From positions 1 through 22,146 of the forward strand of contig JAZGDL010000267.1 in assembly GCA_036477795.1 (NCBI GenBank): a stretch of DNA of 22,146 nucleotides, written 5' to 3'. The position numbers and the translations under genes were made by a program. The notes below the pieces were generated by a model. That model worked only from the letters and a program-made list of their open reading frames with translations, had not been told where the DNA came from and made no database searches. The stretch comes from JAZGDL01 sp036477795. Its GTDB lineage: Bacteria > Planctomycetota > Phycisphaerae > UBA1845. Every line of letters starts with the position of its first letter. Position 1 is the first letter of the stretch. Below are positions 6,108 to 11,677 of the stretch, in pieces.

Positions 6108-6923
6108 TTACTCGATCATGACGCTGCACGACGGCGGCGGGGTAAACGCGACAATAAACGGTTCTCCGCAAGCGTAGTCGGTGCCGCGCGCCAGCGTTAA
6201 CTCGCCGGCTGACGTGACCGTACCCATCTGATCGGTGAACAAGATCGTCCCGAAAGTGATCTCATCGGTGCATTCGAAGGTGATGGACGAACGCTCAGCC
6301 CCCGGGGGAACTTCGATGATGGTACTTCCAAAGAACGGAAGGACGGGGTGGACCGTTAGCGTCGTGTCATCCGGCGCGTCGAAGCGCACCTGAACGGAAA
6401 CCGAAGTGCCCGAACCCTGGCCGGGGTTGGTGCCCAAGCCCGTAATATTGAGGATGCAGTCCGTATCGGGAGTGACGCCGCCATCATCACCGCCGCCGTC
6501 GTTTCCGCCGCCGTCATCGTCCGTGGTGTCATCGTCGGTGGGGTCATCGCCGGTGGTGTTATCGTCGGTGGCGTCATCGTCGGTGGTGTTATCGTCGGTG
6601 GCGTCATCGCCGGTGGTGTCATCGTCCGTGGTGTTATCGTCGGTGGCGTCATCGTCGGTCGTGTCATCGTCCGTGGTATCATCGTCCGTGGTGTCATCGT
6701 CGGTCGTGTCATCGTCGGTGGCGTCATCGTCGGTGGTGTCATCGTCGGTGGTGTCATCGTCGCCGCCGTTTCCGTCACTCGGGTCCACGATGCCGGTGGG
6801 ATCACCTGAGCCATCGTCTCCGGGGTCGTCGCTCGGTGGGAACAAAAAGGGGCATCCCGCTATTGTGAGGATCATGCCGATTAATGCGAAAAGCGGGATA
6901 GCTCGAAGACCAGCGTTTTTCAT
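6108..6923 (-). CDS. Lipoprotein with Asp/Thr repeat linker and a C-terminal beta domain
   Basis: The 271-residue protein starts at the ATG at 6923, preceded by AGAGG at eight bases. It has a signal 'RAIPLFALIGMILTIAGC' with the acylated Cys at about residue 20. Then comes a strongly acidic linker of about 85 residues made of DDDTT-type pentads (variants DDDAT, DDNTT, GDDPT). The last 110 residues, with four Cys and 'SVSVQVRFDAPDDTTLTV', look like a beta-sandwich domain I cannot name. The protein is probably attached to a membrane and held away from it by the acidic spacer. The extra 22 codons upstream in frame are disregarded. No function is assigned. Confidence 0.75.
   Translation of the reverse strand: MKNAGLRAIPLFALIGMILTIAGCPFLFPPSDDPGDDGSGDPTGIVDPSDGNGGDDDTTDDDTTDDDATDDDTTDDDTTDDDTTDDDTTDDDATDDNTTDDDTTGDDATDDNTTDDDATDDNTTGDDPTDDDTTDDDGGGNDGGGDDGGVTPDTDCILNITGLGTNPGQGSGTSVSVQVRFDAPDDTTLTVHPVLPFFGSTIIEVPPGAERSSITFECTDEITFGTILFTDQMGTVTSAGELTLARGTDYACGEPFIVAFTPPPSCSVMIE
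6512..6762. repeat. 15-bp coding tandem repeat
   Basis: About 16-17 copies of a 15-base unit (plus-strand core GTCATCGTCGGTGGT) encode the Asp/Thr linker of the lipoprotein. Single-base variants swap Thr for Ala or Pro, and Asp for Asn or Gly. Copy number could change by slippage without shifting the frame. Confidence 0.85.
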
Positions 6924-7002
6924 GGTTGGGGCCTCTTTCCAATGCTCTGCGTCGAAACCAAACGACCATGCCTGAGCAAGCACCAACATCCACGCCCGTT
7001 GA

Positions 7003-7028
7003 CCGCTCCCTCACGGTCGCGGCTCGGA
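7003..7028. repeat. Short dispersed repeat, inverse copy of 2161-2186
   Basis: CCGCTCCCTCACGGTCGCGG followed by CTCGGA matches the complement of 2161-2186 except at two positions. It lies in the 145-base gap between cobA and the lipoprotein gene. Confidence 0.6.
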
Positions 7029-7068
7029 TTAGCGGCGCGGAATTGCCCACGCTGCATTCAGCACGGTG

Positions 7069-7899
7069 TCAGTCGACTTCGCCAACTGCTCCAACTGGTA
7101 TGGTACCATTCTCCAAGTGTCGATACCAGTGCGGGACCTGGAAATTGGAAAAAGAGGCCGTGGGACTGATAATGGTGACGATAGGAGATTGCAGGCCGTC
7201 ACGCTCGGCTGCGGCAGCGATGTCCGCCAGCGTGGACCGGGTGACCCGTTGCGCCGGCGTGGTGGCCCGTTCGATGCATGCCGCAGGGGTGTCCGGATCG
7301 CGGCCGGCGTCGATCAGGCGTTGGGACATCTCTGCCAGCCGGGCCCTTCCCATCATGATGATAATGGTGTCGATGGAGGCCAGTGCTCGATAGTCCAGGG
7401 GCGGTGTTGCGGGGTCCTGTGGCGCGGAGTCGGAACTCTGATCGGGGGCGGCTTCGGCGGCTAAGACCACGAATGATCGGCTGATTCGGCGAAGGGTTAC
7501 GGGAATTCCAATGATGGCCGGGGCGGCGATGGCGCTGGAGACGCCGGGCACCACGATGCATTCGATTCCCGCTTCGATGCAAGCGGCCAACTCCTCAGCC
7601 CCGCGGCCGAATACGAATGGATCGCCGCCTTTGAGTCTGACCACGGTTTGGCCGCGGCCGGCACGATCGACAATGATCTCGTTGATGCGGTCCTGCCCGA
7701 GTGGATGACGACCGGGCGCTTTGCCCACACTGACCAGTTCGGCATCCGAGCGGGCTTCGGCCAGGAGTTCCGGCGCGCTAAGTCGATCAAAGACCACGAC
7801 ATCGGCGCTACGAAGCAGGTTGAGACCGCGCACGGTGATCAAATCGGGATCGCCGGGACCGGCCCCAACGAGATAAACAGTTCCGGGCTCAACCGTCAC
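7069..7899 (-). CDS. cobA: Uroporphyrinogen-III C-methyltransferase (SUMT)
   Basis: This enzyme transfers two methyl groups from S-adenosylmethionine to uroporphyrinogen III to give precorrin-2, the branch point to siroheme and cobalamin. The 276-residue protein has the family motifs 'VGAGPGDPDLIT' (11-22), 'VRLKGGDPFVFGRG' (87-100) and 'VPGVSSA' (117-123). The usual 'GIPVTHR' reads 'GIPVTLR', a loss of the common His. A Ser/Pro-rich insert (about 151-167) separates the two lobes. The GTG start at 7899 overlaps the end of the chelatase frame by 11 bases and has GGGAG upstream. As the third gene after cysH and the chelatase, it most likely serves siroheme synthesis for sulfite reductase. Confidence 0.9.
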   Translation of the reverse strand: MTVEPGTVYLVGAGPGDPDLITVRGLNLLRSADVVVFDRLSAPELLAEARSDAELVSVGKAPGRHPLGQDRINEIIVDRAGRGQTVVRLKGGDPFVFGRGAEELAACIEAGIECIVVPGVSSAIAAPAIIGIPVTLRRISRSFVVLAAEAAPDQSSDSAPQDPATPPLDYRALASIDTIIIMMGRARLAEMSQRLIDAGRDPDTPAACIERATTPAQRVTRSTLADIAAAAERDGLQSPIVTIISPTASFSNFQVPHWYRHLENGTIPVGAVGEVD

Positions 7900-8953
7900 G
7901 GTTGCGGCTCCCGCAGATCAGGCTGCGTCGTTCGGAGTAGGGCAGGCGGTTGCCCCGCACCAACAACGCCGTTGGGCCAACGGCGTTGTTGGTGCGGGGC
8001 GTTCGCCTGCCTTCACGCTGGTCGCCCTTCACACCGCATGGCAGACGCTGGACCGAGAATCCCTTCTCGGTCCCCCCTCCCGGCGGGCTACGGGAAGGGA
8101 TTCCCGCGGCGGATGGGTGCGAGAAAGGATTCTCGCACCAGCAGGTTTCACACCCTTTACGGATTAGGTGCCGGGTAGCCAGTTCCATGATGATGTCCAC
8201 GATTTCGGGATGTGCTCCGATAGCGACGTCGCAGATGACGCGTCTGTTGCCCACGTGGCCTAGATGCGGCAGTTGTATGCCGGTTCCCGATGAATGCTCC
8301 ACCGGAGACGAGTCCTTGCCCGGGATCATCCCCAGCCGATGGGGGATATCGCGCGTGGCGTGATAGCCGCCGCCAATGAGAAATGGCAGGACCAGGAGAT
8401 TAGGTTTGTGGACCAAGCTGTGGACTCCGTCCAAGAGCGGTTCTTGGTCCAGGAAGGCATACAACGTTTGAGCGCAAATGGCCATTTGGCGCAGTTGGTT
8501 CTGCAAGTCAACTGTAGCCTGCCGGCTTCGGTCATGCCGCTCGGTACCATGGCCGACTAGTACCAGTGACGTTCTATCGGGTTCGAGGTTGTGGCGTCGG
8601 AGCATTTCCCGGACCCGGACTCGCACCAGCGCGATGATGCCGGGGTGCGCGCCGACCGGGCCGGTGATCACCGGCTGCAATTCGGTGAACCTGGGGTTGG
8701 ACTGCAACGCTCGCGGGAGGATCGTATCACAATAGTAGCCATCACTCGTCATGACCGGCACGACGACGACGTCATCGGCGTTGACCGAGTCCAGAACGGA
8801 TGCAAACGTGGGCGTTCCCTGGTGAAACGCGACGGCCACTTCGTCGAAAATGTGCAGCCGGCTGATCCGTTCGGCATGGGAGCGGATGATCGCGTTTGCG
8901 GTGGGGTCTTGCCGGGAGCCATGTGCGGCAAGAATGACTGCGGAACGTCTCAT
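7889..8953 (-). CDS. CbiX/SirB-type sirohydrochlorin chelatase with repeat-derived tail
   Basis: This is a two-lobed chelatase of the CbiX/SirB family, inserting iron (siroheme) or cobalt into sirohydrochlorin. The His residues 'AAHGSRQD' (His11), 'LVGHGTERH' (His135) and 'GGGYHATRDIP' (His198) are the expected metal-site positions. The start is the ATG at 8953 ('MRRSAVILAAHG'); the open frame continues upstream through a hairpin element to 9160 but that part is not conserved-looking. The family-like part ends near residue 270 ('RHLIRKGCET'). The last 84 residues ('CWCENPFSHP' onward) are the translation of the hairpin elements 8050-8139 and 7941-8011, and the frame then closes 11 bases inside cobA. 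It is placed between cysH and cobA; iron is favoured by the sulfate-assimilation context. Confidence 0.85.
   Translation of the reverse strand: MRRSAVILAAHGSRQDPTANAIIRSHAERISRLHIFDEVAVAFHQGTPTFASVLDSVNADDVVVVPVMTSDGYYCDTILPRALQSNPRFTELQPVITGPVGAHPGIIALVRVRVREMLRRHNLEPDRTSLVLVGHGTERHDRSRQATVDLQNQLRQMAICAQTLYAFLDQEPLLDGVHSLVHKPNLLVLPFLIGGGYHATRDIPHRLGMIPGKDSSPVEHSSGTGIQLPHLGHVGNRRVICDVAIGAHPEIVDIIMELATRHLIRKGCETCWCENPFSHPSAAGIPSRSPPGGGTEKGFSVQRLPCGVKGDQREGRRTPRTNNAVGPTALLVRGNRLPYSERRSLICGSRNRDG
7941..8011. repeat. GGCAGGCGG hairpin, copy 2, with 35-base arms
   Basis: The left arm 7941-7975 and right arm 7977-8011 pair over 35 bases, with only a three-base internal mismatch (GTT against GTT). 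The base GGCAGGCG and the internal loop match copy 1 at 5165, and the following TTCACACCGCATGGCAG is shared. The upper stem, CCCCGCACC and CAACAACGCCGTTGG with its complement, is unrelated to that of copy 1. It is translated within the chelatase tail. Confidence 0.8.
8050..8139 (-). repeat. Three-hairpin composite element, copy A
   Basis: On the plus strand the order is GGACCGAGAA/TTCTCGGTCC with loop TCCC (8050-8073), then CGGGAA/TTCCCG with loop GGGA (8091-8106), then GGTGCGAGAA/TTCTCGCACC with loop AGGA (8116-8139). The whole is framed by GCTGG and CCAGC. It is the reverse-oriented equivalent of copy B at 9017-9106. It lies inside the 3' part of the chelatase reading frame. Confidence 0.85.
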
Positions 8954-8980
8954 TTTGCCGCCATGATCTTTCTTGTGATC

Positions 8981-9010
8981 AGTCAGATGCCGTAGCCGTG
9001 TAGTCCGCAT
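8981..9010. repeat. 30-bp direct repeat, copy 1
   Basis: AGTCAGATGCCGTAGCCGTG followed by TAGTCCGCAT is exactly repeated at 9131-9160, 150 bases away. This copy sits upstream of the chelatase start and duplicates the 3' end of cysH. Confidence 0.9.
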
Positions 9011-9130
9011 AGTGCTGGTGCGAGAATCCTTTCTCGCACCCATCCGCTGCGGGAAGCCCTTCCCGTGACCCACTAGGAAGGGGGACCGAGAAGGGATTCT
9101 CGGTCCAGCGTGACCTTGCGCTTTACGTTT
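9011..9130 (+). mobile_element. Three-hairpin composite element, copy B, between 30-bp direct repeats
   Basis: The 120-base insert contains hairpins at 9017-9040 (GGTGCGAGAA, loop TCCT), 9050-9065 (CGGGAA, loop GCCC) and 9083-9106 (GGACCGAGAA, loop GGGA). The exact 30-bp repeats on both sides look like a duplicated target, so the element appears to have inserted at or near the cysH stop codon. No transposase is encoded. Calling it mobile is inference from the flanks and from the other copies in this window. Confidence 0.6.
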
Positions 9131-9160
9131 AGTCAGATGCCGTAGCCGTGTAGTCCGCAT
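9131..9160. repeat. 30-bp direct repeat, copy 2 (native cysH end)
   Basis: This is the second copy of the repeat at 8981-9010. It contains the cysH stop codon (9133-9135) and the codons for the last residues after ECGLH, so it is probably the original copy. Confidence 0.9.
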
Positions 9161-9846
9161 TCGGTCTTGTCGTTTCCGTTCCAGCGGCCGGCGCGGGAGT
9201 ATTCACCGATCGAATAGCCCTCGACGGGCGCGGTGCAGTGGGTGCAGCCGATGGAGGGGTACCCTTTTTCATGCAGCTCGTTGTAGGGCACGCGGTGCTC
9301 CTTGACGTACTCCCATATTTGCCGGCGCTCCCAGGCGGCCAGAGGGTTGATCTTGACGAGCTGGAACTTCCAATCCCACTCAACAAGAGGCATTGGGGCT
9401 CGGCTGGCTGACTGGCTTCTTCTCACAGCGGTGATCCATACATCGACGTCGGCGAGCGCTTCACGCATCGGGTCAACCTTGCGCAGCTTGCAGCACAGGT
9501 CGGGGTTCTTCTTCCATAGCTCGTCACCGTGCTCGGCTGCCTGCTGCTCGGGCGTCAAGGTGGTTCCGCGGTTGACAAAGGTGATATGGGGGTAGCGCTC
9601 GACTATGCGATCACGAAGCTGGTAGGTCTCTTGGAAAAAGAACATGGTGTCCAAGTATATCACGGTCAATGGCTTTCCGTGTGCGGCGTACATGTCGATG
9701 AGTGCACAGCCCTCCATACCGAAGGACGTTGTGATGGCCATGCGCTGGCGAGAGAATTTTTCCAGACTCCAGGCGATGACGTCTGGTGCCGGGCTGTCTT
9801 CTTTCACCAACCAAGGCTGTTGTTGAGTTGCGGTTTGTGTTTCCAC
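9133..9846 (-). CDS. cysH: Adenylyl-sulfate (APS/PAPS) reductase
   Basis: The enzyme reduces adenylyl sulfate to sulfite with thioredoxin or glutathione in assimilatory sulfate reduction, in the cytoplasm. In the 237-residue product the nucleotide loop is 'TSFGMEG' (40-46), Cys pairs lie at 118-119 ('LCCKLRK') and 201/204 ('CTHC'), and the catalytic Cys is 230 in 'ECGLH'. The CC plus CxxC set marks the [4Fe-4S] type that normally uses APS (EC 1.8.4.10). I start at the GTG at 9846, with GGAG eight bases upstream. A longer in-frame ATG (9942) would run through the terminator hairpin. Expression probably depends on the upstream leader peptide and terminator. The two following genes supply siroheme. 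Confidence 0.9.
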   Translation of the reverse strand: METQTATQQQPWLVKEDSPAPDVIAWSLEKFSRQRMAITTSFGMEGCALIDMYAAHGKPLTVIYLDTMFFFQETYQLRDRIVERYPHITFVNRGTTLTPEQQAAEHGDELWKKNPDLCCKLRKVDPMREALADVDVWITAVRRSQSASRAPMPLVEWDWKFQLVKINPLAAWERRQIWEYVKEHRVPYNELHEKGYPSIGCTHCTAPVEGYSIGEYSRAGRWNGNDKTECGLHGYGI

Positions 9847-9894
9847 CGTTGATTCTCCGTGCCTGTTGCTCTTTGCCCTCTTTTTACTAACTGC

Positions 9895-9926
9895 AAAAAA
9901 GGCCCGCAGGAACGATCCTGCGGGCC
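9895..9926 (-). terminator. Intrinsic terminator/attenuator in the cysH leader
   Basis: On the minus strand a perfect 11-bp stem, GGCCCGCAGGA and TCCTGCGGGCC with loop TCGT, is followed by TTTTTT. It lies 36 bases after the stop of the Cys-rich leader ORF and about 50 bases before the cysH start. No other gene ends here, so its place inside the leader points to conditional termination rather than an operon end. Confidence 0.85.
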
Positions 9927-9961
9927 TTCGCGTCGATTTCATTTTGCGATGCGCTACCCCG

Positions 9962-10084
9962 TCAGGCCGTTCCTCCCGAGTTCATTTGACAACAACAAGA
10001 GCACCGGGTGACCTGTGCCGCAGTAGCGAAGCCGGACGCCACAAAAACGTCGCAGCCGAGTTGATGACACACGCGCAGTTTCAT
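9962..10084 (-). CDS. Cysteine-rich leader peptide of the cysH operon
   Basis: A 40-codon ORF runs from the ATG at 10084 to the TGA at 9962-9964. Codons 28-32 (9989-10003) read Cys-Ser-Cys-Cys-Cys within 'TRCSCCCQ', and Cys also occurs at 6 and 11, making six Cys in 40 residues. It lies between a near-consensus promoter and an intrinsic terminator in front of cysH. The predicted transcript would begin only about four bases before the ATG, with no ribosome site, so initiation would be leaderless. By analogy with amino-acid attenuation, and with the polycysteine leaderless ORFs I recall from mycobacteria, ribosome stalling at the Cys codons when cysteine is short would favour read-through into cysH. 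The competing antiterminator is not obvious by eye. Confidence 0.75.
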   Translation of the reverse strand: MKLRVCHQLGCDVFVASGFATAAQVTRCSCCCQMNSGGTA

Positions 10085-10094
10085 CACACCGGAG

Positions 10095-10123
10095 ACTATA
10101 CTCCGTGACCCCCGCCATGTCAA
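10095..10123 (-). promoter_or_regulatory. Near-consensus sigma-70 promoter of the cysH operon
   Basis: TTGACA (10118-10123) and TATAGT (10095-10100) on the minus strand are separated by exactly 17 bases. The expected transcript start is near 10088, giving a leader of about 240 bases before the cysH GTG. Confidence 0.8.
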
Positions 10124-10241
10124 TCACAATTCACAGCAAAACGGGTGATCGCATCCGGCGGCATGCGGATTCGGAAAACGCCGGTGTAGACACCTGAGAG
10201 GGGGATTTCCTTGCCGGGGCGGCCGAGATTCGCAGGTCGTA

Positions 10242-10405
10242 AGCGTTCAGCCATCAGCAATCAGCGTTCAGCAGTCAGCGTTCAGCAGTCAGCTTTCAGC
10301 GATCTGGCTGATTGCTGAAAGCTGACCGCTGAACGCTTTCTGTTGATCAGCCACGGGGCCGATTCTTCGGTCTGGCTGACTGCTGAAAGCTGACTGCTGA
10401 ACGCT
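10242..10405. repeat. Inverted arrays of TCAGC-type short repeats
   Basis: The plus strand has repeated GCGTTCAGCAGTCAG-like units (10242-10296), answered by GCTGAAAGCTGACCGCTGAA (about 10314-10335) and again by GACTGCTGAAAGCTGACTGC near 10379-10400. The arms can form long stems. There is no gene here; with the next element it accounts for the gap 10124-10807. Confidence 0.7.
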
Positions 10406-10490
10406 CACCGCAGGTCTTTGTACGGGGTTGTGCCGGCGACAGGTGGCAATCCTGCACAACGCCGATCTCGCCCCCGTGCGGCAGAGAGCA

Positions 10491-10692
10491 CTAGCCCGAA
10501 TTATTCACCGCGGAGCACGCAGAGCCCGCAGAGACGGAATAGATGGGAAGTCCGGGGAGTCAGCGCGGAATCCCGGCGCGGCCGAAACAAACACACTATC
10601 GGAATGAGACAAGCGAGACTTCGGCCGTAACTTCTTACCATATAATGCTCTGCGCTCTCTGCGATCTCTGCGGTACGAATAATCCGGGCTAG
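10491..10692. mobile_element. 202-bp terminal-inverted-repeat element (MITE-like)
   Basis: The left end CTAGCCCGAATTATTC mirrors the right end GAATAATCCGGGCTAG. Inside them ACCGCGGAG and ACGCAGAG-type units on the left mirror CTCTGCG and CTCTGCGGT on the right. The core (about 10540-10640) has no coding signal. Termini plus lack of ORF resemble a non-autonomous miniature element; I see no clear target duplication. Confidence 0.55.
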
Positions 10693-10807
10693 GACCTATG
10701 TGCACCGTCACGCTTGAATCTGCGGGGTGGAATTGCCCACGCTCGCTTGTCTTAACACCCTGGGCGCTACACGGTCTGTGATCTTTGAGGCGTCCCCGAA
10801 GCCCGAG

Positions 10808-11638
10808 CTAATTCTGCTCGTGCATCCGGGCCCGCAATTCATCGGTGTGGTGATCGACCGTCGACCTCTCATCGTCGCTGTCGGCAAGATCGAGCGCCTG
10901 GTGAAGCGTGGCGGCGGCCCCTCTTAGATCGCCGGTCAGCACCTGCATGCGCCCCAACTCCGCACGCACCATAGCGTCCTTGGGACGAAGAGCGGTGATG
11001 CGCTTGAGCACGCAGGTTGTACGGGCAAAGTCGCCGCTCTGGACATACGTGGTGTACAGATTGCCCAGCATGCGCGCCAGAATCGCGCGTGTGCCCGCCG
11101 GGACCAGGTGCTGATCGGTCAGCGTGAACTCGTCACCGAACAGTGTCGTCAGCATGTGCGCACAATCATCGTGGGTCAACTCTCGGCCGCCGTTGAACGG
11201 ATCGATCAGCATCTCTTCGCCCACACCTTCGTAACGTATAATGAAATGCCCGGGCAAGCTCACCCCCACGATCGGCCAGCCCAGTTGCTCCGCCACGTCC
11301 AGCCAGATCGCCGACAAACTGATGGGAATTCCCCGGCGAGTGTCGATTACCCGATTCAGGTAACTGTTGACCGGGTTGGCGAAGTCTTCGAAGTTGCCGC
11401 GGTACAACTCCGCTTCCACAAGCACTTGGCGAAGGGCGGCGACGCGGTCGTACGCGGAGAAGGCATCTTCACGGTCGATGCGATCAGCCAGCGCGTTCAG
11501 TCGCTGAAGATAGCGCGCCGGCGTCAGGCCCTGGTATTCATCGCAGGCGCATAGCAGCGCCGCATGTGCCAGCCGAATCTCACTTTCCGGCTTTTGAACG
11601 AATTCATCGAACGGGTGTGGGCTTTCGCCTGCACTCAT
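10808..11638 (-). CDS. SirB1/transglutaminase-like family protein
   Basis: The 276-residue protein contains the SirB1 signature 'YLNRVIDTRRGIPISLSAIWLDVAEQLGWPIVGVSLPGHFIIRY' region (about 91-135), followed by 'LIDPFNGG'. The C-terminal third is helical and TPR-like ('ILARMLGNLYTTYVQSGDFARTTCVLKRI'). Family members are soluble and have a transglutaminase-like fold, but their substrate is unknown. The usual catalytic Cys of active transglutaminases is not evident. It starts 39 bases after the stop of the large coiled-coil gene and is probably cotranscribed with it. The start ATG has GGGA upstream. Confidence 0.8.
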   Translation of the reverse strand: MSAGESPHPFDEFVQKPESEIRLAHAALLCACDEYQGLTPARYLQRLNALADRIDREDAFSAYDRVAALRQVLVEAELYRGNFEDFANPVNSYLNRVIDTRRGIPISLSAIWLDVAEQLGWPIVGVSLPGHFIIRYEGVGEEMLIDPFNGGRELTHDDCAHMLTTLFGDEFTLTDQHLVPAGTRAILARMLGNLYTTYVQSGDFARTTCVLKRITALRPKDAMVRAELGRMQVLTGDLRGAAATLHQALDLADSDDERSTVDHHTDELRARMHEQN

Positions 11639-11677
11639 CGTTTCCCGGTCCGGTCAGTGCCTGGTGTCGGCTGCAAC

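Noticed and set aside
6406..6975. Plus-strand Ser/Val-rich frame across the lipoprotein gene
   Set aside because: It is the complement of the 15-bp Asp/Thr repeat; the minus-strand frame has the ribosome site and lipoprotein signal.
8954..9160. N-terminal extension of the chelatase from 9160
   Set aside because: It is the translation of the inserted hairpin element and the duplicated cysH end; the conserved start 'MRRSAVILAAHG' is at 8953.
9847..9942. N-terminal extension of cysH from the ATG at 9942
   Set aside because: It is encoded by the terminator hairpin and its T-run and has no family similarity; a GTG at 9846 with GGAG fits the family start.
9846..10088. A SAM, cobalamin or other known riboswitch in the cysH leader
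   Set aside because: I looked for the conserved cores of SAM-I, SAM-II, SAH, cobalamin, TPP and Moco riboswitches and found no convincing match; the Cys-rich ORF explains the leader better.
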